Made by a program: the position numbers and the translations under genes. The notes beneath the pieces are model-generated. The model made no database searches, was not told where the DNA came from, and saw nothing but the letters and a program-made list of their open reading frames with translations. A stretch of DNA of 64,000 nucleotides from positions 3,210,853-3,274,852 of the forward strand of contig NZ_CP036275.1 of the NCBI RefSeq assembly GCF_007747795.1, given 5' to 3'. Positions 7,828 to 17,145 of this stretch are shown here, piece by piece. Every line of letters starts with the position of its first letter. Within the stretch, counting starts at the first letter, position 1. This stretch comes from Maioricimonas rarisocia (GTDB lineage: Bacteria > Planctomycetota > Planctomycetia > Planctomycetales > Planctomycetaceae).

Positions 7828-8634
7828 ATGCAAAGTGACGCACTCGACCGCAGAGACTTTCTGGCAATGACGGCACTGGGGGCCGCGACGTTCGCCCATT
7901 CGAGTTTCGCGCGGGCCGACACGCAGCAGCAACCCTCCTCTCAATTGGTGGATTCGATGAAACGCCCGGCATGCCTTTTCTTTGACGTCAACGAAACGCT
8001 GCTCGATCTGCGAGCGATGAAAGCCAGCGTCGCCGGCGCTCTCGGGGGACGCGACGAGCTGCTGCCGCTGTGGTTCACGACGATGCTGCAGTATTCCCTC
8101 GTGACGACCGTCGCCGACCGTTACGACGACTTCGGCACCATCGGAGTCGCGGCCCTGCAGATGGTCGCCCGGAACCACGACATCGATCTTTCGGAGGAAC
8201 AGGCCCGCAAGGCGATTGCGCCGATCCGTTCGCTGCCGCCGCATGAGGACGTTCGATCGGCACTGGAGAAGCTGAAAGGGGCCGGTTTCCGCATGGTGAC
8301 CCTGACGAACTCATCGCAGGCAGGCGTCGATGCGCAGATCGAGAACGCCGGCCTGACCGACATGTTCGAGGAACGGCTCAGCGTCGAATCGGTGCAGATG
8401 TTCAAACCGCATTCGCACGTCTACCGGTGGGCGGCCAATCGAATGGAGATCCCGCCGGAGGACTGCATGCTGGTTGCGGCTCACGGCTGGGACGTGGCCG
8501 GCGCGATGTGGGCGGGAATGCGTGCGGCGTTTGTGGCTCGTCCCGGTCAGCAGATGTTTCCGCTGGCTCCCACACCCGAAGTCGTGGAAAGCGATCTGCA
8601 GGGTGTCGCAGAGCGACTGATTGCCATGACGTGA
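7828..8634 (+). CDS. HAD-family (S)-2-haloacid dehalogenase type II with Tat-like signal
   Basis: A 268-residue protein. Residues 45-268 match type II haloacid dehalogenases: nucleophile Asp53 in FFDVNETLLDL, the Thr/Ser motif TLTNSS, Lys in MFKPHSHVY, and the Asp in HGWDVAGA. The first 30 residues read like a twin-arginine signal (DRRDFLAMTALGAA, ending FARAD), which suggests export as a folded enzyme. That is unusual, because this family is normally cytoplasmic. An internal ATG (Met44, at 7957, preceded by GGTGGA) could give a leaderless form. GGGAA lies upstream of the chosen ATG. The upstream neighbour is a haloalkane-dehalogenase-like hydrolase. Confidence 0.82.
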   Translation: MQSDALDRRDFLAMTALGAATFAHSSFARADTQQQPSSQLVDSMKRPACLFFDVNETLLDLRAMKASVAGALGGRDELLPLWFTTMLQYSLVTTVADRYDDFGTIGVAALQMVARNHDIDLSEEQARKAIAPIRSLPPHEDVRSALEKLKGAGFRMVTLTNSSQAGVDAQIENAGLTDMFEERLSVESVQMFKPHSHVYRWAANRMEIPPEDCMLVAAHGWDVAGAMWAGMRAAFVARPGQQMFPLAPTPEVVESDLQGVAERLIAMT

Positions 8635-8652
8635 CTGCGTGATGCTGCGCCG

Positions 8653-9711
8653 TCAGCAGATTCGCGGAAGCATTGCGCCGGTCGGTTCATCCACCGGCTG
8701 TTCCCGTCCGAGCGTTCGCCGAATCGTAACCGGGCAGATCGTTCGGTCGGTCGCCGATCCAATCACCGCGGCACCTGAGGAATCCGGTCGGCTGCACAGT
8801 GATTCAATCACCTGGTCAGCCACGCCGGGTGCGACGGCCGCCACGAGTGTCCCTTCGCAGGCGACGTAGAGCGGATCGATTCCCAGCAGTTCGCTGGCGC
8901 CCCGAACATCGGCACTGACGGGCAGCCGGCTTTCCTGGAGTCGGAACGACAACTCGCAGGCGTCGGCCCACTCGTGCAGAACCGCGCTGACGCCGCCGCG
9001 GGTCGCGTCCCGAATGGCGCGGACGTTGCCGTCGGCGGCCCGGAGCAGCGTCTCGACGACGCCGGTCAGCGGTGCGGAGTCGGATCGCGGAGCAGGCTCG
9101 AGTGCCAGTTCTTCCCGGGCACAGAGGACCGCCATGCCGTGTCGGCCAATGGGACCCGATACCAAGAGCACGTCGCCGGATTCGATGGTCTGCGGCCCGG
9201 CTGGCGGCGAACCGGTGATGGTACCGATGCCGGTCGTGTTCAGAAACATCCCGTCGGCAGCACCGCGGGGGACGACTTTCGTATCTCCGGCGATCACTTC
9301 GACCGCACACTCACAGGCGGCAGCCGCGAAACTGTCGAGGACACGACCGAGGGCCGGCAGCGGCAGACCTTCTTCGAGAATCAGCGACAGTGTGATCCAA
9401 CGGGGCGTCGCACCGGAGACCGCCAGATCGTTGACAGTCCCGTGAACAGCCAGCGAGCCGATGTCACCTCCCGGAAAGAAGAGCGGCGAAACGACAAAAC
9501 TGTCAGTCGTGACCGCGATGCGGTTTCCAGTGACGTCGACGTGGGCGGCATCAGGAAGAGCATCAAGCGGGCCGCTGCGAAAACGGGAGCGGATCTCGTC
9601 GTCGATCAGCCGCCGCGTGAGTCGGGCCCCTTCCCCGTGAGCGAGCGTGATCCGCTGTTCGTCTCCGCCCAGTTGGACCGGGCAGTTCAGCTGCCAGGAG
9701 GAGTGCGTCAT
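8653..9711 (-). CDS. hypE: Hydrogenase maturation factor HypE
   Basis: A 352-residue AIR-synthase-like protein that dehydrates the thiocarbamate on its C-terminal cysteine to thiocyanate, the source of the CN ligands of the NiFe site. The C-terminal PRIC motif puts the required Cys at position 352. DATRGGVSAVLHEWA and the FFPGGDIGSLAVHGTVND segment are typical of HypE. Its ATG overlaps the hypD stop by one base (TAATG). It is the last gene of the hydrogenase operon and ends 18 bases from the convergent haloacid dehalogenase gene. Confidence 0.96.
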   Translation of the reverse strand: MTHSSWQLNCPVQLGGDEQRITLAHGEGARLTRRLIDDEIRSRFRSGPLDALPDAAHVDVTGNRIAVTTDSFVVSPLFFPGGDIGSLAVHGTVNDLAVSGATPRWITLSLILEEGLPLPALGRVLDSFAAAACECAVEVIAGDTKVVPRGAADGMFLNTTGIGTITGSPPAGPQTIESGDVLLVSGPIGRHGMAVLCAREELALEPAPRSDSAPLTGVVETLLRAADGNVRAIRDATRGGVSAVLHEWADACELSFRLQESRLPVSADVRGASELLGIDPLYVACEGTLVAAVAPGVADQVIESLCSRPDSSGAAVIGSATDRTICPVTIRRTLGREQPVDEPTGAMLPRIC

Positions 9712-10859
9712 TATGAGGCCCCGGTGCGTGATGAAGCGGAAGGATCGGAGTCATTGACCGCTGCGAGGGGCCGGTAGCGGAAGTACGCGGCGCAGGCTCC
9801 TTCCGAGGAGACCATGGGGGCGCCGAGAGGGGAATCCGGCGTGCACCGCGATCCGAACTGCGGGCAGTCAGTCGGTCGCATCAGACCGGCGAGAACGTCG
9901 GCTGCGGGACATTCTGTGTCAGGGAGGATCGGCAGGTCATCTGCGGGGGGCGCATCGTCGAATCGTTGACGGGCATCAAATCGCTCGAATGCCGACTGCA
10001 GCCGCAGGCCTCCGGATGGAATGACGCCGAACCCGCGCCAGGGGACATCGGCAATCTCGTAGACAGAATCGACGGCAGCGAGTGCGTGCTCGTTGCCGTG
10101 TCGCCGAACGCTGCGGGTGTAGCAGTTCGTAACGGCGGCCTGCCCGGATTCAAGTTGCCGCACGCAGTCCCGGATGCCCTCGAGCAGGTCGATCGGCTCG
10201 AAGCCCGTGACGGCGACCGGGACACCGAACTGCTGTACGAAGTCCTCGTAGGAGTCGTATCCGGTGATCGTGCAGACGTGGCCGGCGGCGAGGAACCCTT
10301 CGACGCAGTTGCCGGGGGCCAGCATGATGGCTTCCATCGCCGGCTGTACCCGGACGTGCGAGACGAGCAGCGAGAAGTTGTCGAGGCCGAGCCGCTCCGC
10401 CTGCCGGACCGCCAGTGCAGTGGCGGGGGCGGTGGTTTCGAAGCCGACCGCGAAGAAGACGACCTGCCGGTCGGGATGTCGCTGAGCGAGCGTAACGGCA
10501 TCGAGTGGTGAGTAGACGATGCGGATGTTGCCTCCGCGGGCGCGGACGTCCAGCAGCGATTCGCGACTGCCGGGAACACGCAGCATGTCGCCAAAGCTGG
10601 CGAGCAGGACTTCCTCCCGGCTGGCCAGATGCTGTGCAAAGTCGATGTCTTCGGCCGGCGTGACACAGACCGGGCAGCCGGGACCGTGGATCAGTTCGAT
10701 GGTTTCCCGCAGTTCTTCCTCGATGCCGTGGCGCAGCAGGCTGTGTGTCTGCCCGCCGCAGACTTCCATCAGCACCCATTGCCGCGTGGCGGTGCGCCGG
10801 ATGTCGTCCACCAGCTTGCGGGCGGCCTGTGAGTCTCGGAACTCGTCCACGTACTTCAC
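9711..10859 (-). CDS. hypD: Hydrogenase maturation factor HypD
   Basis: A 382-residue iron-sulfur protein that, with HypC, forms the scaffold on which the Fe(CN)2CO group is assembled. Conserved HypD motifs include EVCGGQTHSLLRHG, GPGCPVCVTP and FAVGFETTAPATA; cysteines near the C-terminus fit the 4Fe-4S site. The GTG start overlaps the hypC stop in a GTGA arrangement, and its own stop overlaps the hypE ATG. Length is normal for the family. Confidence 0.96.
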   Translation of the reverse strand: MKYVDEFRDSQAARKLVDDIRRTATRQWVLMEVCGGQTHSLLRHGIEEELRETIELIHGPGCPVCVTPAEDIDFAQHLASREEVLLASFGDMLRVPGSRESLLDVRARGGNIRIVYSPLDAVTLAQRHPDRQVVFFAVGFETTAPATALAVRQAERLGLDNFSLLVSHVRVQPAMEAIMLAPGNCVEGFLAAGHVCTITGYDSYEDFVQQFGVPVAVTGFEPIDLLEGIRDCVRQLESGQAAVTNCYTRSVRRHGNEHALAAVDSVYEIADVPWRGFGVIPSGGLRLQSAFERFDARQRFDDAPPADDLPILPDTECPAADVLAGLMRPTDCPQFGSRCTPDSPLGAPMVSSEGACAAYFRYRPLAAVNDSDPSASSRTGAS

Positions 10860-11149
10860 GGCGACAGTTCTCCCGAAGCGGTGTCCAGACGGTTCTCGTC
10901 GCCGGTCGACGGCAGTTCGTCGTCGAGGCCGAGCGTTCTCAGTTCATCGAGCAGCCGCTGCGCTTCGGCGGAGTCGATGAGGCTGATGGCGATGCCGGCA
11001 TGCACGACGACGTATTCCCCCACCTCTGCGTGAGGAACACACGCCATGTGACACACGCGGCGGACGCCCTCGAACTCGATCGATGCCCGACCGAAGACCG
11101 GGTCACGATCCAGCCATTCGACAACCTGTCCCGGAACACCCAGACACAT
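10856..11149 (-). CDS. hypC: Hydrogenase maturation chaperone HypC
   Basis: A 97-residue HypC/HupF chaperone that binds HypD and delivers the iron centre to the large subunit. It begins MCLGVPGQVV, so the essential cysteine follows the initiator Met. A GTG one codon earlier is possible, but the ATG leaves Cys at position 2 as required. The C-terminal tail is acidic. Its ATG overlaps the hypF stop (TGATG) and its stop overlaps the hypD GTG. Confidence 0.95.
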   Translation of the reverse strand: MCLGVPGQVVEWLDRDPVFGRASIEFEGVRRVCHMACVPHAEVGEYVVVHAGIAISLIDSAEAQRLLDELRTLGLDDELPSTGDENRLDTASGELSP

Positions 11150-13443
11150 CACCGGGGCCTTTCGCTGTTGTTCGCGTCAGCAAGTCTCGCGGCGGCAATG
11201 GCCAGCTGACCCGCTGCCAGGCCGCCGTCGTTGGGAGGAATCCGGCCCGGCCAGCCGACCGGCTGTGGATGACCTTCGAGCATCGCGGCAAGCATCTCGC
11301 TGAGCACTCGGTTCTGAAAGCAGCCACCTGAAGGAACGACCGGGGACTGAGGGAATCGAGCCGCGATACCGGACACCGCTGTCGCGACGGCCCTGTGGAA
11401 TCGCGTTGCCATTGTCCCTGTCGGAATGCCGGCTTCCCGGTCGCGCAGGATCTGCTGAATCATCGGCCGCCAGTCGATCCGCAGCATCGTTGTGGAGTCG
11501 TCGATCGTCAGTTCGTAAGTGCCGTCTGCCTCGGGATCGGAAGCCGCTTCGAGCTGCATCGCGGGTTCCCCCTCGAAGGACGCGTCCGTGAGGCCGAGGA
11601 TCAGCGCAGCGGCTCCATCGAACAGGCGTCCCATGCTGCTCGTTTGCGCGCCCAGGCCCCGGGCTGCAACGTCGATCGTCGACTGCAGCTGTTCCTCTGG
11701 AATCTTTGCCTTGAACAGTTGCGCCGCTCGATCGCGACCGCACGCATCGGCAACCAGAGCGACCGCGATCCGCCACGGCTGACGGACTGCCTGTTCGCCA
11801 CCGGGGAGAACGAATTGCCGCAGCGATGCGGCGCGGTGGAAGCGGCCGGCAGTCGCGACGAGGAATTCTCCTCCCCAGATGGTGCCGTCGGTCCCGTAGC
11901 CCGTGCCGTCGAACGCAACGCCCAGCACGGTCCGGTCGAGCCAGCCATGTTCGAGCATTCCGGCGACAACATGGGCGTGATGATGCTGAACAGCGAGCTG
12001 CTCGGTGCCCTGCTCTGCGGCCCAGCGGGTGGTAAAGTAATCGGGATGCAGGTCGCGGACGATCCGCTCCGGCCGGCAGCCGTAGAGCTGCATCAGCTGC
12101 CGGGTCTGCTCTTCGAATCGCTGTCTTGCGGGAGCGGTGTCGAGATTGCCAATGTGAGGGCCCAGAACGCACTGCTCACCGTTGCTGAGTGCGAGCGCCA
12201 CTTTCTGGTGTCCGCCGATGGCCAGGAGTTGCCCGTCACAGTGCAGTTTGAGTGGCAGTGGTGCGATGCCCCGACCTGCGCGGATGGTGACCTCACGGCC
12301 GGCAATGATACGAACCACGCTGTCGTCGATCGGTCGTACGATCTCGCGATCGTGGTGCAGAAGCAGATCGGCGACGGGGCTCAGTTCCTGGTGGGCCGCT
12401 GCATTAATGTAGGCGAGCGGTTCTCCCTCCACATTGCCGCTGGTCGCGACAAGGGGACGTTGTGCCTGCTGCAGCAGTTGCCGGTGCAGCGGTGTCGTGG
12501 GACGCATGATGCCGACGGTGTCGAGCCCTGTCGCGACGCCGGGAGCGAGTCCGGGTACGCAGTCATCGGGAACGAGGACGATCGGATTGGCCGGGCTGTT
12601 GAAGGCGTCCAGCTCCGGGGGGGGCGGCGAGACCAGTGCCTGTTCTTCGAGCATGACCGGGAGTGGTTTTGATCGCCGCCGTTTGCGATTGCGGAGCCGA
12701 CGGACCGCTTCACCAGACGTCGCGTCGCACAGCAGCTGATATCCGCCGATCCCCTTCAGGGTGACGATGCCGCCGCTGTGGATGACTTTCGATGCAGCGC
12801 GGATCGCGTCAGCATCATCTCCCTGCGGATTCCCTTGCGAGTCGCAGGCCCGCAATTGCGGGCCGCACTCACCGCAGGCGCTGGTCTGGGCGTGAAAGCG
12901 ACGGTCGTTCGGCGTCACGTCTTCGTGCGAGCAGCGCTCACAGAGAGCAAACGGCTGCATGCTCGTGTCGCGGCGCTCGTAGGGCATCGTGCGGATGATC
13001 GAATAGCGGGGGCCGCACTTCGTACAACTCGTGAAGGAGTACCCTTCGCGGCGGTCGGCTGAATCGGACACTTCGGCCAGACACGCGTCGCAGACGGCCA
13101 GATCGTGAGGAACGGGGGTGGCCGGCCGGTCCATGCCGGGGGCGAACAGGAGATGGAATCCGACCGCACCGGTGATCGCAGACGGTGCCTGATGGACTGC
13201 GTCGACGCGGGCGGCGTCCGGAAGGGACTGCAGCAACCGGTCGGCGAAGCTGGAAACGTCCGGGGGGCGCCCTTCGACGTGGATGTCGACACCGACTGCA
13301 TTGTTCGCCACCGTACCGCTCAACGCGAGCGCGGAAGCTAGACGGACGATGGCCGGCCGTACTCCGATTCCCTGGACGAGCCCTTCCAGCCGGAACGTCG
13401 CGCCCACGGGGGCGCCGTTCGCTGCCAGGTCGGTTTCCGTCAT
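11149..13443 (-). CDS. hypF: Carbamoyltransferase HypF
   Basis: A 764-residue protein that transfers the carbamoyl group to the HypE cysteine. Domains in order: acylphosphatase (about residues 15-100), a double zinc finger (CDACLAEV, CTKCGPRYS, CERCSHEDV and CGECGPQL, about 110-195), a YrdC-like domain (about 215-395) and a Kae1/TobZ-like domain (about 405-750) containing HHHAHV and GVAFDGTGYG. All parts look intact and the length is normal. The ATG overlaps the hypB stop by four bases (ATGA). Confidence 0.96.
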   Translation of the reverse strand: MTETDLAANGAPVGATFRLEGLVQGIGVRPAIVRLASALALSGTVANNAVGVDIHVEGRPPDVSSFADRLLQSLPDAARVDAVHQAPSAITGAVGFHLLFAPGMDRPATPVPHDLAVCDACLAEVSDSADRREGYSFTSCTKCGPRYSIIRTMPYERRDTSMQPFALCERCSHEDVTPNDRRFHAQTSACGECGPQLRACDSQGNPQGDDADAIRAASKVIHSGGIVTLKGIGGYQLLCDATSGEAVRRLRNRKRRRSKPLPVMLEEQALVSPPPPELDAFNSPANPIVLVPDDCVPGLAPGVATGLDTVGIMRPTTPLHRQLLQQAQRPLVATSGNVEGEPLAYINAAAHQELSPVADLLLHHDREIVRPIDDSVVRIIAGREVTIRAGRGIAPLPLKLHCDGQLLAIGGHQKVALALSNGEQCVLGPHIGNLDTAPARQRFEEQTRQLMQLYGCRPERIVRDLHPDYFTTRWAAEQGTEQLAVQHHHAHVVAGMLEHGWLDRTVLGVAFDGTGYGTDGTIWGGEFLVATAGRFHRAASLRQFVLPGGEQAVRQPWRIAVALVADACGRDRAAQLFKAKIPEEQLQSTIDVAARGLGAQTSSMGRLFDGAAALILGLTDASFEGEPAMQLEAASDPEADGTYELTIDDSTTMLRIDWRPMIQQILRDREAGIPTGTMATRFHRAVATAVSGIAARFPQSPVVPSGGCFQNRVLSEMLAAMLEGHPQPVGWPGRIPPNDGGLAAGQLAIAAARLADANNSERPR

Positions 13444-14141
13444 CGCTGCTCCACTTTCTGCGGGGCAAGGTATGGTCCAAAGAGCCGTGCCCGCTCCTCA
13501 TCCAGATACCGGCACCACCTGTCGATTCCCTCGCCGGTCAGGGCGCAGACCGGGAATGCCTCCAGTGTCGGCTGAATCTGTCGTGCGTCGGCCACAGCCG
13601 CGTCGACCGAGAACGGAACATACGGCAGAAGGTCGGTCTTGGTCACAACGATCGCCTGGCTGGTGCGGAACATCTTCGGGTACTTGCCCGGCTTGTCGTC
13701 TCCTTCGGTGGTGCTGAGGACCGCGACCCGCAGATGTTCGGCCAGGTCGTGCGAGGCGGGGCAGACGAGGTTTCCAATGTTCTCGATAAACAGGAACTCG
13801 TAGTCGTCCTCCGGCAGACGCTGCAGGCCCTGCTGAACGAGCGACAGTTCGAGATGGCACGCGCCGCCGGTCGTCAGTTGCTGGACCGGGACGAACGGCC
13901 GCAGTCGATCGGCATCGCGCTCGGTGGCCAGATCGCCGACCAGCACGGCCATGCGGCGCGAGTCTCCCCAGTGCCTGGCCGTCGCTTCGAGCAGGCTTGT
14001 CTTGCCCGCTCCCGGAGACGAGACGAGGTTGACGACGAACGTTCCGCGGCTCGAGAACGCATCTCTCTGTTCGGCCGCGAGTCGCTTCCGCTCCGACTGA
14101 ATGTCCTGGTTGACTGGGACCTTTTTCGTCGAGTTTGTCAT
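13440..14141 (-). CDS. hypB: Nickel-insertion GTPase HypB
   Basis: A 233-residue SIMIBI-class GTPase that supplies nickel to the hydrogenase large subunit. The P-loop is SSPGAGKTSLLEAT. The segment GACHLEL contains the metal-site Cys-His pair, and ENIGNLVCPASHDL carries the further conserved Cys. The G4-type motif VTKTDLLP follows. It lacks both the N-terminal CCGC-type high-affinity nickel motif and a His-rich tract, so nickel storage by this protein is unlikely. The start is the ATG overlapping the hypA stop (ATGA). Confidence 0.95.
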   Translation of the reverse strand: MTNSTKKVPVNQDIQSERKRLAAEQRDAFSSRGTFVVNLVSSPGAGKTSLLEATARHWGDSRRMAVLVGDLATERDADRLRPFVPVQQLTTGGACHLELSLVQQGLQRLPEDDYEFLFIENIGNLVCPASHDLAEHLRVAVLSTTEGDDKPGKYPKMFRTSQAIVVTKTDLLPYVPFSVDAAVADARQIQPTLEAFPVCALTGEGIDRWCRYLDEERARLFGPYLAPQKVEQR

Positions 14142-14506
14142 GAAGCCGGTTCCATGGGGGTTGCTGTTTCGAGCGTGACGTTGAGCAGCCGGAACTGGTC
14201 CCCCCGGGTGACCTTCAGCGATCGGGAGCCGCAACCGGGGCACTCGAATCGGAACGACTCCACGGTGACCTCAGCTCCACAGCTCTGGCAAATGGCCATG
14301 AGCGGGACTTCTTCGATGGTGAGTTCGGCGGCGGGCCAGCCGAAGTCGGCGACCAGCAGTGCGAACGCCTCCCGGGCGAGGAGTGGTTCGACGCCGCTCA
14401 GCGGCCCGATCTCGACCTCAACATCAGTGACGGCAGTGCCGCCGTGTGCTTCACACAGTCGCTCAACCTGGTTCAGCAGCGACCGCACGAGCGAGACTTC
14501 GTGCAT
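14138..14506 (-). CDS. hypA: Hydrogenase nickel-insertion protein HypA
   Basis: A 122-residue protein beginning MHEVSLVRSLL, with His2 as the expected nickel ligand. Two CxxC pairs (CQSCG and CPGCG) form the structural zinc site. HypA works with HypB to load nickel. The 5' end overlaps the 3' end of the maturation protease gene by 44 bases, and its stop overlaps the hypB ATG. Confidence 0.94.
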   Translation of the reverse strand: MHEVSLVRSLLNQVERLCEAHGGTAVTDVEVEIGPLSGVEPLLAREAFALLVADFGWPAAELTIEEVPLMAICQSCGAEVTVESFRFECPGCGSRSLKVTRGDQFRLLNVTLETATPMEPAS

Positions 14507-14996
14507 TCGTCAGCTCCCGAAACAAGGATTCGGTGATCTCCGGCAACAGGCGGATCAGCTCATCAGACATGGGTGCGGCCGGTTCGAACTGCCTGGTTGC
14601 GACCGCATGGATGACCACGCGTTCGGGGAGACGGTCCAGGCGGGCCGCGAGATGAAGTGCTTCTGCCAGACCGAAATCGTGGCTGCCGCTGGTGCCGAGT
14701 TGTGCCAGCCGGGAAAGCAGACCGTCGATTGTGTCCCGGCCGGACTCCTGTCGGTCTGCGACCAGAGCGTCGACGGAACCCGTTGGCGCCTCGGAAAGGC
14801 AGGCATCGACGATGTGGAGCGTCTGCACGTCCTCGAGCCAGTCGAGCAGATCGAGTGGGACGACGGCCTTGCGTGCTGCGAGACCATCGATGGCCTCAAT
14901 GCGGGGCTGAAGCAGTTCCACGACCCGCCAGCCGATCTGGTCGTCGCCATTGGGGCTGCCGACGCCCGCGAAGAGGGTGTGAGCCGCATCGGTCAT
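14463..14996 (-). CDS. [NiFe] hydrogenase maturation protease (HyaD/HybD-type)
   Basis: A 177-residue endopeptidase of the HyaD/HoxW family, which trims the C-terminal tail of the large subunit after nickel insertion. The N-terminus FAGVGSPNGDDQIGWRVVE carries the family GxGSxxxGDDG-like motif with nickel-sensing acidic residues. LHIVDAC supplies the second conserved Asp, and SHDFG the conserved His region. The ATG overlaps the large-subunit stop (ATGA). The C-terminal 14 codons overlap hypA, so the two genes should be translationally coupled. Confidence 0.88.
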   Translation of the reverse strand: MTDAAHTLFAGVGSPNGDDQIGWRVVELLQPRIEAIDGLAARKAVVPLDLLDWLEDVQTLHIVDACLSEAPTGSVDALVADRQESGRDTIDGLLSRLAQLGTSGSHDFGLAEALHLAARLDRLPERVVIHAVATRQFEPAAPMSDELIRLLPEITESLFRELTNARSLARAVAAEPG

Positions 14997-16318
14997 TGCG
15001 GCCTCCGGTCGATCGTCAGCTTCAGGAAGTGCGTCGAGCAACTGATGCAGGGATCGTAGCTGCGGATGAGCCGCTCGCAGTCGTCGGCGATCTGGCCGTC
15101 GTCGTTGCCGAGAATGTGCGGCAGCCAGTCCCTCAGGTCCTCTTCGATCTGCCGCTGGTTCTGCGAAGTGGGAGGGATGATCGTGGCCGCTGTGACCGTG
15201 CCGTCGTCGGCAACCGCGTAGCGATGGTAGATCAGTCCGCGGGGGGCCTCGGTCGCGGCACACCCCTCCCCCGCCCGGTTCTCGTATTCCATGCGCGACG
15301 GCCGGAAAGGGCGGTAGCTGCGGAGGATATCGAGAGCTTCCTCGTAGGCGTGAATCAGTTCGAGTCCGCGGGCAATGATCGCCTGGAACGGATTGCGCAC
15401 CGAGGCATCGAAGCTGACTTCGTCGGCGACTCTGCGAGCGGACTCGGAGAGGTGTTCGAAGTTGAGCGCGACCCGGGCGAGCGGGCCGACGTGGTAGCAG
15501 GATTCCTCGTCCCGACGGCCATCGTCGCCCGCGTGCGTGCGGACCGAATGCAGTGCCGTGCTGTGGGCGATGTGCTGCTCTTCGAACTCCCGTTCGTAGC
15601 CCGTGACGTCGATCCGCAGTCCCGTCGTGGAGGCGACCTGCCCCTCGTTCATCGCGTACTCGTCCGGGTGACTCAGGGCGACCATGTCGTAGTCGCGGCT
15701 GAAGTCAGGGAAGTCGAGTGTCGCGACCCACCGCGTCGCAGCGATCGCGGCGTCGAGTCCCCACTCGAAGTCGGGAATCAGCTGCTGCAGTTCGTCGCGG
15801 CGCGGGGCCCGATAGAAACCCCCGACCGCCACATTGATGGGATGAATCGCCCGGCCGCCGAGAGCCTCGAGCAGTTCGTTGCCATGCTTCTTCAGCCGCA
15901 GCCCTCGTCCGACCTCATCGGGAAACCGTGAGGCCAGTTCGATGCCACTGTCGGCACCAAAAAAGTCGGGAGCATGCAGCAGGTGCATGTGCAGCGCGTG
16001 GCTCTCGATCCATTCACCGCAGTACAGCAGTCGCCGCATGCGACGGATCTCGGGGGTGATGGTGACCCCCAGAGCCTGTTCGAGCGCATGAACGGCACTC
16101 ATCTGGTAGGCGACCGGACAGATGCCGCAGATGCGGGCGGTGATGTCGGGCACTTCGGTCAGAGGGCGACCCTGCAGAAACGCCTCGAAGAACCGGGGCG
16201 GCTCGTAGATCGACAGTTTGACGTCCTCGATGACGTCGCCATCGAGCGTGACGTGCAGTCCCCCCTCTCCCTCGACGCGGGTGAGGGCTTCCACCTTGAT
16301 CGTGCGCGTCTCGCTCAT
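14993..16318 (-). CDS. [NiFe] hydrogenase large (alpha) subunit, group 3b-like
   Basis: A 441-residue catalytic subunit. The four nickel-iron ligands are present: Cys64 and Cys67 in RICGICP, Cys424 and Cys427 in DPCISCSTH. The flanking sequence ([15 protein letters not shown] and RSYDPC) resembles group 3b bidirectional NAD(P)-linked (sulf)hydrogenases. His430 is followed by an 11-residue tail that the neighbouring protease should remove. With the adjacent flavin, FeS and small subunits it should couple H2 with NAD(P)H in the cytoplasm; no Tat signal is present. The direction in vivo and the nucleotide used are not shown by sequence. The ATG overlaps the small-subunit stop. Confidence 0.94.
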   Translation of the reverse strand: MSETRTIKVEALTRVEGEGGLHVTLDGDVIEDVKLSIYEPPRFFEAFLQGRPLTEVPDITARICGICPVAYQMSAVHALEQALGVTITPEIRRMRRLLYCGEWIESHALHMHLLHAPDFFGADSGIELASRFPDEVGRGLRLKKHGNELLEALGGRAIHPINVAVGGFYRAPRRDELQQLIPDFEWGLDAAIAATRWVATLDFPDFSRDYDMVALSHPDEYAMNEGQVASTTGLRIDVTGYEREFEEQHIAHSTALHSVRTHAGDDGRRDEESCYHVGPLARVALNFEHLSESARRVADEVSFDASVRNPFQAIIARGLELIHAYEEALDILRSYRPFRPSRMEYENRAGEGCAATEAPRGLIYHRYAVADDGTVTAATIIPPTSQNQRQIEEDLRDWLPHILGNDDGQIADDCERLIRSYDPCISCSTHFLKLTIDRRPQ

Positions 16319-17145
16319 GCCCCTCCCCCCGATGAAGATTCTGCCGCGACACGATCGCCGGCGGTCCGGAATTCCGGTGCGGCCGCGTTGAAGTTGCGGA
16401 GCAGCGGGATCAACTGCGCGCCGGTCGTCCCCGTGGCGGCGTACTGACGGGTGATGCTTTCGCAGTTGGGCTGAGCGGCCGGGCCGAAGCAGCCGTAACA
16501 GCCGCGGTCGTATGCGGGGCAGATCGCTCCGCAGCCGGTCTGCGTGACCGGGCCCAGGCAGGGAATCCCCTGGGCGACCTCGATGCAGACCGTGCCGCGA
16601 CGCTTGCAGTCGAGACAGACGCTGTGCGAGGGCGTGCGCGGTTGTCGACCAGCGACGAGAGCGGCGATGACTTCAACCAGCTGGTGCCGGTTGATCGGAC
16701 AGCCCCGCAGTTCGAAGTCGACCGCCACGTGCTCTGCGATGGGCGTCGAGGTGGCGAGCGTCGAAATGTACTCCGGCCGGGCGTAAACGGTTCGCAGGAA
16801 GTCCTCGTGATCCGCCCAGTTCTTCAGTGCCTGTACGCCTCCTGCCGTGGCGCAGGCGCCGATCGTGACCAGGTAGCCGGACTGCCGACGAACATCCTGA
16901 ATCCGTTGTGCGTCGTGCGGCGTCGTGATCGATCCTTCCACGAGAGCCACGTCGTACGGGCCTGGTTCAAAATGGCTGGAGGCCTCGAGGAAGTAGCGGA
17001 TCTCGATCATGCCGGCGATCGCGAGCAGTTCGTCTTCGCAGTCGAGTAGCGACAACTGGCAGCCATCGCACGAGGCGAACTTGAAGACTGCCAGCGTCGG
17101 CTTCGGTCTTACGGCGGGCAGAGTCTGTCGAACGGGAGGGCTCAC
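16315..17145 (-). CDS. [NiFe] hydrogenase small (delta) subunit, group 3b-like
   Basis: A 276-residue electron-transfer subunit. The proximal-cluster motif [16 protein letters not shown] lies at the N-terminus with no Tat signal, as expected for cytoplasmic group 3 enzymes. Further cysteines ([19 protein letters not shown] and [18 protein letters not shown]) can ligate three 4Fe-4S clusters. It starts with GTG, overlapping the stop of the flavin subunit gene (GTGA). It links the active site to the FeS and flavin subunits encoded just upstream. Confidence 0.94.
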   Translation of the reverse strand: MSPPVRQTLPAVRPKPTLAVFKFASCDGCQLSLLDCEDELLAIAGMIEIRYFLEASSHFEPGPYDVALVEGSITTPHDAQRIQDVRRQSGYLVTIGACATAGGVQALKNWADHEDFLRTVYARPEYISTLATSTPIAEHVAVDFELRGCPINRHQLVEVIAALVAGRQPRTPSHSVCLDCKRRGTVCIEVAQGIPCLGPVTQTGCGAICPAYDRGCYGCFGPAAQPNCESITRQYAATGTTGAQLIPLLRNFNAAAPEFRTAGDRVAAESSSGGGA

